DNA from: an uncultured Sphingomonadaceae bacterium
GTDB taxonomy: Bacteria; Pseudomonadota; Alphaproteobacteria; Sphingomonadales; Sphingomonadaceae
Assembly (NCBI GenBank): GCA_947258815.1
Contig: CAMYJW010000030.1
Location: 806,001-870,000 of the forward strand
DNA length: 64,000 nt
Direction of reading: 5' to 3'
This document shows positions 1 through 8,762 of the stretch, piece after piece; within the stretch, counting starts at the first letter, position 1; each line of letters starts with the position of its first letter. Below the pieces are notes generated by a model. It did no database searches. It was not told the DNA's origin and worked only from the letters and a program-made list of their open reading frames with translations. Position numbers and translations under genes: made by a program.

Positions 1-1
1 C

Positions 2-1330
2 GATCTGCTGGCCGATCTTGCCTCTGTCGAGATGCACGCCATCCAGACGAGCGGCAACTGCATCCGCAACATCAGCTCCGATCAGTATGCCGGGGCCGCC
101 GCCGAAGAACTGGTCGATCCGCGCCCATATGCCGAACTGCTGCGCCAGTGGTCGAGCTTTCACCCCGAATTCATGTATCTGCCGCGCAAGTTCAAGATCG
201 CGGTGATCGCCAGCGAAACCGATCGTGCGGCGATGAAGCTGCACGATATCGGTATCAAGCTGGTCAAGAACGACGCGGGAGAAATCGGCGCGCAGTTTTA
301 TGTCGGTGGCGGCATGGGGCGCACCCCGATGATCGCGCCGATGATCCGTGAGTTTGTCCCGCTCGATCAGCTGATCACTTATGCCGAGGCATGTCTTCGC
401 GTTTACAATCGCTATGGCCGGCGCGACAACAAGTATAAGGCGCGGATCAAGATCCTTGTCCACGAAATCGGCGCGGATGAATATGCCCGTCAGGCGGAAG
501 AGGAATTTGCCCACCTGCTTGGCCAAGGGGTTGAGCCGCCGATTGCCGAACTGGAACGGATCAAGACCTATTTTCAGGATCCGCCATTTGAAGCAGGCGC
601 GCCCGATACGCTGGATCGCTCCGATCCCGATTTCGCGCTGTGGGTGGATCGCAATTGCGTTACGCACAAGCAGCCCGGATATATTTCGGCAACGATCAGC
701 CTGAAGCCGGTCGGCGGCATTCCGGGCGACGCCAGCGCCGATCAGATCAGGCTGATGGCTGACCTGGCACGGGATTATTCGTTTGACGAATGCCGGGTTA
801 CGCACGCGCAGAACATCGTTTTGCCGCATGTGCGCAAGGCCGATCTTTATGTGCTGTGGCAAAAGCTTGACGCTGCCGGGCTTGGAGCTGCCAATCTCGA
901 TCGGATCGGCGATATCATCGCCTGCCCCGGCCTTGATTATTGCAGCCTCGCCAATGCCCGTTCGATCCCGATCGCACAAAAGATTTCCGAACGCTTTGCC
1001 GCACAGGAAAAACAGGACGCCATCGGCGAAATGAAGCTCAAAATCTCTGGCTGCATCAATGCCTGCGGGCATCATCACGCGGGCCACATCGGCATTCTGG
1101 GTGTCGATAAGAAGGGCGTCGAAAATTATCAGCTGCTGCTGGGCGGCAGCGAAGGCGAAGATACGTCGCTGGGCAAGATAACCGGCCCCGGCTTCGACGA
1201 GGAAGGCATCGTCGATGCGGTTGAAAAAGCCGCCGATGTCTATCTGGCCAACAAACAGGGCGAGGAGCGCTTCCTCGACACATACCGGCGGATCGGCATC
1301 GATCCGTTCAAGGAGGCGATTTATGACTGA
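2..1330 (+). CDS. cysI: Sulfite/nitrite reductase (siroheme, 4Fe-4S), 5'-truncated by window edge
   Basis: The hemoprotein of assimilatory sulfite reduction (sulfite to sulfide) is the likely role. The reading frame is open from base 2 and the first in-frame ATG (32) lies inside the conserved TSGNCIRNI segment, so the true start is left of the window. About 442 residues are visible. The siroheme/4Fe-4S ligands appear as CPGLDYC (C-x5-C) followed by GCINACG (C-x3-C) near the C-terminus, the family pattern. It overlaps the DUF934 gene by 8 nt and cysH follows, which favours sulfite over nitrite as substrate; the two families cannot be separated strictly by motif. Confidence 0.9.
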   Translation, partial: DLLADLASVEMHAIQTSGNCIRNISSDQYAGAAAEELVDPRPYAELLRQWSSFHPEFMYLPRKFKIAVIASETDRAAMKLHDIGIKLVKNDAGEIGAQFYVGGGMGRTPMIAPMIREFVPLDQLITYAEACLRVYNRYGRRDNKYKARIKILVHEIGADEYARQAEEEFAHLLGQGVEPPIAELERIKTYFQDPPFEAGAPDTLDRSDPDFALWVDRNCVTHKQPGYISATISLKPVGGIPGDASADQIRLMADLARDYSFDECRVTHAQNIVLPHVRKADLYVLWQKLDAAGLGAANLDRIGDIIACPGLDYCSLANARSIPIAQKISERFAAQEKQDAIGEMKLKISGCINACGHHHAGHIGILGVDKKGVENYQLLLGGSEGEDTSLGKITGPGFDEEGIVDAVEKAADVYLANKQGEERFLDTYRRIGIDPFKEAIYD

Positions 1331-1751
1331 ACCGCAACTGCGCTTTCGCGACGATGAAGTTGTCTCCGATCCCGCGGTCACCGTGGATTCGTTCGGCGAT
1401 CAGTCGAACGCGACCGCGGTGCGCATCGAACCAGGCGACGATGCACGCGCGCTACTGCCCCATCTTGATCGGCTGCGGCTGATCGAAGTAAACTTCCCCG
1501 CCTACACGGACGGGCGCGGATATTCCGCCGCACGCATCCTGCGCGAAGCGGGCTACACCGGCGAACTGCGCGCGGTGGGCGACGTGCTGATCGATCAGCT
1601 TTCCAATATGAAGCGCTGCGGGTTTGACAGTTTCGCCCCCGATCATCCGCTGAACGAAGCCGATGCCAAAGCCGCGCTCGATTGCTGGCCCGATGTCTAT
1701 CAGGCGACCACTGACGGACGCACGCCGATCTGGACGAAACGTCATGGCTGA
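1323..1751 (+). CDS. DUF934 family protein, sulfite-reduction accessory
   Basis: A 142-residue protein of the DUF934 (COG3749) type. It is repeatedly found between a sulfite reductase and cysH in proteobacteria and is presumed to assist sulfite reduction, though its biochemical role is not established. The internal stretch YSAARILREAGYTGELRAVG followed by VLIDQL and MKRCGFDSF is the recognisable core. The start at 1323 overlaps the upstream stop by 8 nt, and its own stop overlaps the cysH start by 8 nt, so all three are probably translationally coupled. Confidence 0.8.
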   Translation: MTEPQLRFRDDEVVSDPAVTVDSFGDQSNATAVRIEPGDDARALLPHLDRLRLIEVNFPAYTDGRGYSAARILREAGYTGELRAVGDVLIDQLSNMKRCGFDSFAPDHPLNEADAKAALDCWPDVYQATTDGRTPIWTKRHG

Positions 1752-2562
1752 AGAACAGCGCACCGACAGCCGGAAAGTGGACCGGATTGACACCGGCCCC
1801 CGCTTTACCGAGGCCGATGCGGTGCGTCTCAATCGCATATTTCGCGGCACTGAAACGCTGGATATGCTCGAAACCGTGCTGCGTGAGAAAATGGCGGGCG
1901 ATATCGCCGTTGTTTCCAGCTTCGGCGCGGAAAGCTCGGTTCTGCTGCATCTCGTTGCGCGGATCGATCCGGCAACGCCGGTGCTGTTTCTGGAAACCGG
2001 CAAGCATTTCGATGAAACGCTGGCCTATCGCGATCTGCTGATCGCAAAGCTGGGCCTGCGCGATGTGCGTAAACTTGCGCCCGATCCGGCGGCACTGGCC
2101 GAAAAGGATGAAAGCGGCCTCAGGTGGTCCTACGATCCCGATGGCTGCTGCGAGATCCGCAAGGTTATCCCGCTGGCAAAGGAACTGGCGCATTTCGATG
2201 CATCGCTGACCGGCAGAAAAGCCTTTCAGGCGCAATCGCGCACCAATCTGCCGCGCTTCGAAATCGACACGACCGACGCACAGGGCCGCCTCAAGATCAA
2301 TCCGCTGGTGACATGGAGCCCGGAAGAACTCTCCGCCTATATGGAAGAGCACGATCTGCCCGTGCATCCGCTGGTGGCGCAGGGCTATCCTTCTATCGGC
2401 TGCAGCCCGTGCACCAGCAGGGTTGCGCCCGGAGAAGACCCGCGATCGGGCCGCTGGCGTGGCTGGGACAAGACCGAATGCGGCATTCACATTCCCGGTC
2501 AGGACGATACCGGTAACGGCCCCGAAGGCGATCTGCCGCCCGGATACGATCCGGTATTCTGA
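1744..2562 (+). CDS. cysH: Phosphoadenylyl/adenylyl-sulfate reductase
   Basis: Reduces activated sulfate (APS or PAPS) to sulfite, using thioredoxin-type electrons, in the cytoplasm. The 272-residue product has the nucleotide-binding SFGAESSVLLHL segment, the ETGKHFDET motif, and the C-terminal ECGIH motif carrying the catalytic Cys. A Cys-Cys pair (DGCCEIRK) plus GCSPC gives the CC...CxxC set that binds a 4Fe-4S cluster, which in this family marks the assimilatory APS-reducing type. I chose the ATG at 1744 because it overlaps the DUF934 stop and skips an upstream extension that reads out of DUF934. It supplies sulfite to the reductase at 2-1330. Confidence 0.93.
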   Translation: MAEEQRTDSRKVDRIDTGPRFTEADAVRLNRIFRGTETLDMLETVLREKMAGDIAVVSSFGAESSVLLHLVARIDPATPVLFLETGKHFDETLAYRDLLIAKLGLRDVRKLAPDPAALAEKDESGLRWSYDPDGCCEIRKVIPLAKELAHFDASLTGRKAFQAQSRTNLPRFEIDTTDAQGRLKINPLVTWSPEELSAYMEEHDLPVHPLVAQGYPSIGCSPCTSRVAPGEDPRSGRWRGWDKTECGIHIPGQDDTGNGPEGDLPPGYDPVF

Positions 2563-2612
2563 ACCGCGTTGAGCGCGCACAAAGCACGCTATCGCCGCGC
2601 GGTATTAAAGCA

Positions 2613-2642
2613 TTTTCCGTTCAGGCTGACGCGAACGGAAAA
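2613..2642. repeat. Perfect 10-bp inverted repeat between convergent genes
   Basis: TTTTCCGTTC and GAACGGAAAA are separated by 10 bases. It lies between the cysH stop and the convergent epimerase stop and could end transcription from either side. The left arm with its flank (2609-2627) matches 18 of 19 bases at 33505-33523, so it belongs to a dispersed family. Confidence 0.7.
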
Positions 2643-2704
2643 GCAACGCTCAAACGCCGCGCGGGCTTGGGGCGTTTTCCGGTCCCGATTGATCGGGCTT
2701 CGGT

Positions 2705-3613
2705 TTAAAGCCAGCCTTGCTCGCGATACCAGTCTGCCGTGGCTTTCAGGCCAGTGCGACTTTCGATTTGTGGCTGCCACAGCGACGCGGGCGGACTTGC
2801 TTGCGTGCTGACCACCCAGTCGGGGTGGCAGAAATAGGCGGCGCGATCCAACGTAAGCCGCGCATTGCCGCGCCTCACGAACACATCAATTCTGGCCAGG
2901 CGTTCCAACGTCTGCCTTGAAAGCCCGAACACCTTTGGCCTGCGCCCCATCGCAAACCCGACGGCCCGCGCCAGTTCATAGTGGCTCCAGCCTTTCACGT
3001 TTCCATCGCCGGACTCGAACGTCTTTCCCGTCACAGCTTCGCCGCCAGGCAACAGCGCAAGCAGCAGGCGGACCAGATCATCGACATGAATCAAGGAGGC
3101 GCGGCCTTCCTTGGGCATCGGCATGATGCCCCACTTGGCAGACCTGAACAGATCAAGCATCTGGGTGTCGCGCGGCCCGTAAATCGCTGGCGGGCGCACA
3201 ATAGACCAGTCCAGCCCGCTTGCCCGGACCAGCTTTTCCGCCCGCGCCTTCGAATCGCAATAGGCTGAAAGATGCGGGGTTCGCGCGGCCAGCGAAGACA
3301 CGAAAACGAACCGCGGCGTGCCCTTGGCAACGCATGCCTCGATCAGGTTCAGCGTGCCGGTGACATTGCCTTTTTCAAACCCGGCGGGATCGGGGGCGTT
3401 GATAACACCCGCGACGTGCATCATCACATCGCATTCGTCCGCAATCCGCTCCAGCGCCTGGCTATCTGCAAGATCGCCCTGCACCCAGGAAACGCCCGGC
3501 TGGTGTTCCTGCGGTTTGCGCGTGAGGGCGATAACTTCATGCCCTGCTTCCACAGCACGTTCCAGCAGTGCGCGGCCAACGAATCCGGTTCCGCCTGTCA
3601 GTCCGATTTTCAT
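2705..3613 (-). CDS. NAD-dependent epimerase/dehydratase (extended SDR, complex I NDUFA9-like)
   Basis: A 302-residue extended SDR. The N-terminal GGTGFVG dinucleotide-binding motif starts at residue 7; further motifs are SSLAA (catalytic Ser region), Y-C-D-S-K (YxxxK) and RPPAIYGP, a signature of nucleotide-sugar epimerase relatives. The substrate is not predictable. The ATG overlaps the proB stop by 4 nt (ATGA), so it is probably the last gene of an obgE-proB-epimerase transcript. The overall pattern also fits the NDUFA9-like atypical SDR group. Confidence 0.8.
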   Translation of the reverse strand: MKIGLTGGTGFVGRALLERAVEAGHEVIALTRKPQEHQPGVSWVQGDLADSQALERIADECDVMMHVAGVINAPDPAGFEKGNVTGTLNLIEACVAKGTPRFVFVSSLAARTPHLSAYCDSKARAEKLVRASGLDWSIVRPPAIYGPRDTQMLDLFRSAKWGIMPMPKEGRASLIHVDDLVRLLLALLPGGEAVTGKTFESGDGNVKGWSHYELARAVGFAMGRRPKVFGLSRQTLERLARIDVFVRRGNARLTLDRAAYFCHPDWVVSTQASPPASLWQPQIESRTGLKATADWYREQGWL

Positions 3614-4752
3614 TTCAGCACCAGTTGATTACGATGTACGATGGCAGAGCGGGGGGCATAGCCGAGCAGCGCTTCATGCTCGCTGCTGTGCGTGCCTTTC
3701 AGCGCAGCACACTCACCCGCATCATATTCCGACAACCCATGGGCAAGCACCGCGCCCGCCGCATCGACAATCGCGATCGCATCGCCGCGCTCAAAAGCTC
3801 CGTCAACGCCCGTCACCCCTTTTGCCAGCAGGCTTTTGCCGTTGGCCAACGCCGCTGCAGCGCCGTCATCCACTCGCAGCGTTCCCTTAAGCCGCAACCG
3901 GCCGCCAAGCCATGCCTTGCGCGCGCCCGCTTTCCCGCCACGCCCCGCGCGCGGTAGAAACAGTGTGCCGGTTCCGCTCCCCAACGCCTGCGCGATGGGC
4001 CGCGTGACCGTGCCGTTGACAATGGCAAGCGAAATTCCGGCCAGTTCGGCAATTTCGGCGGCCTGAAGCTTGGATGTCATACCGCCCGATCCCATACCCG
4101 ATGCCGATCCGGGCGTTGCCATCGCGCGGATTTCATCGGTGACGCCGCGCACTTCGCGGATCAGGCTGGCGCCGGGAACTGCCGGATCGCGATCGAACAA
4201 CCCGTCGACATCGGACAGCAGCAACACCGCGCTGGCCCCTGCCGCCTGCGCCACGCGCGCGGCAAGCCGATCATTATCGCCAAACCGGATCTCATGCGTG
4301 GCCACGCTGTCGTTCTCGTTGACGATCGGCACCGCGCCGGCATCGAGCAACCGGTTAAGCGTTGCCGTGGCATTGAGATAGCGCCGACGCTCTTCAAGAT
4401 CGGGCAAGGACAGCAGCATCTGGGCGGCTGTCAGGCCATGCGCACCCAGCAGTTCCGACCACAGGCCGGAAAGCGCGATCTGCCCCACCGAAGCCGCCGC
4501 CTGCGCGTCCGACAACTTGCCGCGTCCGCCTTTTTCCAGCCCCAGCCGCGCCGCACCCAGCGCAATCGCGCCGGAACTGACGACGATCACATTCTGGCCG
4601 CGATTGCGCGCTTCGCCGATTTCACCGACAAGCGCGGCAAGCCACTCTCGCCGCGGACCATTCCTGTCAACCAGCAGCGACGAACCGACCTTGATCACCA
4701 GGCAAGGGCAGGCAGCGGCATCGGCAAGGTCAGCAAGGTGCGAAATCTGCAT
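3610..4752 (-). CDS. proB: Glutamate 5-kinase with C-terminal PUA domain
   Basis: Catalyses the first step of proline synthesis, phosphorylating glutamate. The 380-residue product has an amino-acid kinase domain (IKVGSSLLVD, VSSGAI, VNENDSV, LLLSDVDGLF) and a C-terminal PUA domain of about 75 residues ending RSAIVHRNQLVLK, the usual full-length architecture. An in-frame ATG exists 46 codons upstream but adds an unrelated basic peptide, so I place the start at 4752. It lies 91 bp downstream of obgE on the same strand, a pairing common in alphaproteobacteria. proA is not in the window. Confidence 0.93.
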   Translation of the reverse strand: MQISHLADLADAAACPCLVIKVGSSLLVDRNGPRREWLAALVGEIGEARNRGQNVIVVSSGAIALGAARLGLEKGGRGKLSDAQAAASVGQIALSGLWSELLGAHGLTAAQMLLSLPDLEERRRYLNATATLNRLLDAGAVPIVNENDSVATHEIRFGDNDRLAARVAQAAGASAVLLLSDVDGLFDRDPAVPGASLIREVRGVTDEIRAMATPGSASGMGSGGMTSKLQAAEIAELAGISLAIVNGTVTRPIAQALGSGTGTLFLPRAGRGGKAGARKAWLGGRLRLKGTLRVDDGAAAALANGKSLLAKGVTGVDGAFERGDAIAIVDAAGAVLAHGLSEYDAGECAALKGTHSSEHEALLGYAPRSAIVHRNQLVLK

Positions 4753-4843
4753 GGGAACCACGGTTAGCGAGTGTGCGCGGCGTTTAGAACAGGTTTTCGT
4801 TGCCGCAAAGCCTGCAACATGCCGGTAAGCCGGGCGCGCGCGA

Positions 4844-5905
<1,062 letters not shown>

Positions 5906-6178
5906 TCAGCGGTTTAAGGTGCGAGCGGCACGGATAGGCCAAAACGCAGCCAGCCGCGAGGCAGAAAAATGATCGCTGGTGGAGCAGCAGGTCAGCGGCA
6001 AACCGCTCTTCATGTTTTTCATCCGATTTTCCAGCAAAAATGCCGCAGCCCGGCCAAAAATGCACGGAGTATGACAACGCGATGTATCGCGCACGCAGCC
6101 GTAGAGCCCTTGTCAGGGGCTGCTGCATGGTCAATCGTCACGGATCAGACCTGCCCCGTCAGTCGGTCGCGCGCGCCC

Positions 6179-6979
6179 TCACGCCCATGCGTCGCTCACC
6201 AGGTTTCCGAAGTAGGCGATCTGTCCTTTCAGACCGCCGGCCACATCTATTGACGCGCCGGAGATATAGCTTGCGTGCTCGCTCGCCAGGAACAGGACAA
6301 TGCCGGTCACATCTTCAGGCGTGCCCATTCTGCCGACGGGGCAGGTCTTGAGCGCTGCGGCCTTGTATGCGCCGTTGCCAAGCACGCCGCCATCGCCCCA
6401 TTGCCCCGTGTCGATCCAGCCCAGATTAACGCTGTTGACGAGGATATTATCCGGTCCAAGCGCCATCGACAGGCTGTTTGACAGCGCAAGGCAGGCCGCG
6501 CGATTGACAACCGGCGCGATGCCGGACGGTGTCGGTTGGTGGCCGACCACGGCGTTTATGCCGATGATTCTTCCCCAACGCTGTTTGCGCATATGCGGGA
6601 TCACAGCCTGCGCCACGCGGTAATGCGCGATCTGGAGCATTTGCGCATGCTCAGCGATGACATCGGGGCCGATTTCGTCAATACCTCCGGCCATCGTCTG
6701 CCCGGCGTTGTTGATCAGAATATCGATCCCGTCCCATGTGTCTGCGATGGCCTTGACAAATGCCTGCACCTCTTGCGTGTTCGTGACATCCACCGGGCTG
6801 TGGAGAACATCCGGGGCAACTTCGTGCAGCCGTTGGCCAGCCTTTTGCAGAGCGACCGGATCGCGTGCACAAATCGCGACGCGCGCGCCTTCGCGGGCGA
6901 ATGCCATTGCGATGGCCAGACCGATCCCTCTCGAACCGCCTGTGACGAGAACCCGCTTGCCATGTAGCTCAAGTTTCAT
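6179..6979 (-). CDS. SDR family protein lacking the catalytic Ser-Tyr-Lys
   Basis: A 266-residue classical-SDR-fold protein with the cofactor motif TGGSRGIG and the structural NNAG motif. Where the catalytic Ser, Tyr and Lys should be, aligned to the SDR at 7980-8762, it has Ala, Pro and Arg (segment NAVVGHQPTPSGIAPVVNRA). It may therefore be a non-canonical enzyme or a binding or structural subunit. The ATG at 6979 is preceded by GGAGAG at good spacing; a TTG two codons upstream sits too close to that site. It lies 140 bp downstream of the GntR gene on the same strand. Confidence 0.78.
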   Translation of the reverse strand: MKLELHGKRVLVTGGSRGIGLAIAMAFAREGARVAICARDPVALQKAGQRLHEVAPDVLHSPVDVTNTQEVQAFVKAIADTWDGIDILINNAGQTMAGGIDEIGPDVIAEHAQMLQIAHYRVAQAVIPHMRKQRWGRIIGINAVVGHQPTPSGIAPVVNRAACLALSNSLSMALGPDNILVNSVNLGWIDTGQWGDGGVLGNGAYKAAALKTCPVGRMGTPEDVTGIVLFLASEHASYISGASIDVAGGLKGQIAYFGNLVSDAWA

Positions 6980-7119
6980 TTGCAAGCTCTCCGGTCAGGC
7001 GACGTCGAGACGGCATTGGCCGGAGACAACGACACGCAAAGAACAGAGCCGTCCGGCTTCACCCGCGCGCGGCCACCGCCAGCCGTGTTGCGGCAGCGCG
7101 TGTATTCAGAACGCCCGCT

Positions 7120-7827
7120 TCAATTGGCCGCCGCATATTGCCGGACAATAAAATCGCGTTCGCGTTCAACGCTTTGCCTGCCGATGATCGCACCGGCCTT
7201 TGTGTCATTGGCGCATACTGCGGCATAGATTTCACGAAATGCCTGCAGCCGGATCTGCTGAAGCTCGTACGACTGATGCTGCGAATAGATCACGTGCACG
7301 CCAACCGCCAGAAACAGACGCTGAAGTTCGCGATTTTCACCAATGGACAGCAACGTGCGGTAAAACTGTCGGCGGGTCCGGCTGAATTCGCTGGGCTGGC
7401 GCATATCTTCGAACTCGGCAAAACGATCCATCACCGCGCGAAAGGCCTTGCCGTGGCGTTTTTCATCATATTTCGACGCGGCCACTTTCACCGTCAGACT
7501 GGTCAGTTCGGTCGCGACTTCGAGAATTTCGATCGTTTCCTGCAGATCCAGCTTGCGGATCGAGGCGGACTGATTGGGTTTGAGATCAACCACACCGCGA
7601 ACAGACAACCGCTGCATCGCTTCGCGCACGGCATTGCGGCCCACACCAAACTCAATGGCAAGCTCGGTTTCGATAAGCCTTTGGCCGGGGACCAGACGGT
7701 TCTGTTCAAGGCCCTGAAGAATACCAAGATAGACGCGCTGCGAAGCCGCAGCGGCAGGCTTTGGCGCGGCCTGCTTCCCCCCTTTGCTGCCAGAGGTTTT
7801 TGTTGTGAGTTCTGACGCTCTTGGCAT
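7120..7827 (-). CDS. GntR-family transcriptional regulator, FCD (FadR) subfamily
   Basis: A 235-residue regulator. A basic, Ala/Lys-rich N-terminal tail (about 30 residues) precedes a winged helix (LVPGQRLIETELAIEFGVGR, then NAVREAMQRL). An all-helical C-terminal ligand domain of FCD type follows (ELTSLTVKVAAS, RRQFYRTLLSIGENREL, RQSVERERDF). FCD regulators usually sense organic acids or acyl-CoAs and bind TNGTNNNACNA-type palindromes. Such sites occur five times in this region (see the 26-bp elements), making this gene the best local candidate binder; that link is inference. It follows the SDR-BVMO-esterase genes on the same strand. Confidence 0.88.
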   Translation of the reverse strand: MPRASELTTKTSGSKGGKQAAPKPAAAASQRVYLGILQGLEQNRLVPGQRLIETELAIEFGVGRNAVREAMQRLSVRGVVDLKPNQSASIRKLDLQETIEILEVATELTSLTVKVAASKYDEKRHGKAFRAVMDRFAEFEDMRQPSEFSRTRRQFYRTLLSIGENRELQRLFLAVGVHVIYSQHQSYELQQIRLQAFREIYAAVCANDTKAGAIIGRQSVERERDFIVRQYAAAN

Positions 7828-7891
7828 TTAGTTTCCTGAAGTTCAGTGCAAGTCGATCTGGTCGATCAAGCGGTTGTATCGTTCGCGGATG

Positions 7892-7938
7892 ATTGCCGCA
7901 ATGCTGCAAGACTTAGTGCATTGCTGCATTATTGCCGC
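7892..7938. promoter_or_regulatory. Repeat-rich upstream region of the GntR gene
   Basis: Two copies of ATTGCCGC (7892-7899, 7931-7938) flank two copies of GCAWTGCTGCAW (7898-7909, 7918-7929; 20-bp period). The cluster ends 65 bp upstream of the GntR start and could be an autoregulatory operator. No function is proven. Confidence 0.35.
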
Positions 7939-7979
7939 GCCCGCCTGAATTCTGCATTTGCACAGGGCTGCCCGGATAT

Positions 7980-8762
7980 TCAGCCATAGATGTGCCCTGC
8001 CATCATCCCGCCGTCCACCGCCATCGTCTGGCCTGAAACGAAGCTGGCCTTGTCTGAAAGCAGCCAGCAGACCGCTTGCGCGGTTTCCGCCGGGTCTGCG
8101 ATCCGGTCCATCGGGATCATTGCCAGCACGCCTTCCAGTGCGCTGGGCATCTGCCTGAAATAGGCTTCTGCCATCTCCGTGCGGGTGGCGCCGGGCGCGA
8201 TGCTGTTTACGCGCACACCATGCGGCCCCATATCCATCGCCGCACATTTCGTCATGCCCACCACACCGTGCTTGCTGGCATTGTAAACGATCGAGCCATT
8301 GATTCCGTCGAGCCCCGCGACCGATGAAATGTTGACCACCGCGCCCGAACGCTGTTCTCGCATCACCTTTAGCTGTTCGCGCAGACACAGGAATGTGCCG
8401 CGCAGGTTAACCGCCATCAGCCGGTCAAAATCGTCCATCGAAACATCGGGCGTGGGCGTCAGCGCCACTTCGATGCCGGCGTTGTTCACCGCGCCATCCA
8501 GCCGACCATGATCGGCAACGATGCCCGCGATCAACCGCGATACCGATTGTTCGTCCGCAATATCCGCGTGGGTGAACGTGCAGCGTCCGCCTTGAGCAGC
8601 GATGCTTTGCGCAGTTTCTTCGCCTGCTGCCCGATCCAGATCGCAGATCACGACAATCGCGCCATCATCCGCGCAGGCCCTTGCCGTAGCCGCGCCGATA
8701 CCCCGCGCCGCGCCGGTAACAAGCACGACCTTTTCCGCAAGCATGCCAACGGTCCCGGTCAT
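7980..8762 (-). CDS. SDR family NAD(P)-dependent oxidoreductase
   Basis: A 260-residue classical SDR, probably oxidising an alcohol to a ketone (or the reverse). Motifs: TGAARGIG (cofactor), NNAG, NISSVAG (Ser) and YNASK (Tyr-Lys), all intact, with the C-terminal family signature VDGGMMAGH. Asp in VICDLD after beta-2 suggests NAD(H) preference. Its ATG overlaps the BVMO stop by 4 nt, so it is translationally coupled to BVMO1 and may act just before it (alcohol to ketone) or just after it (hydroxy product). The substrate is not predictable. Confidence 0.9.
   Translation of the reverse strand: MTGTVGMLAEKVVLVTGAARGIGAATARACADDGAIVVICDLDRAAGEETAQSIAAQGGRCTFTHADIADEQSVSRLIAGIVADHGRLDGAVNNAGIEVALTPTPDVSMDDFDRLMAVNLRGTFLCLREQLKVMREQRSGAVVNISSVAGLDGINGSIVYNASKHGVVGMTKCAAMDMGPHGVRVNSIAPGATRTEMAEAYFRQMPSALEGVLAMIPMDRIADPAETAQAVCWLLSDKASFVSGQTMAVDGGMMAGHIYG

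Noticed and set aside
4780..4800. Another copy of the 26-bp operator near TTTAGAACAGG
   Set aside because: Only one half-unit resembles it; the palindromic partner and the second unit are missing.
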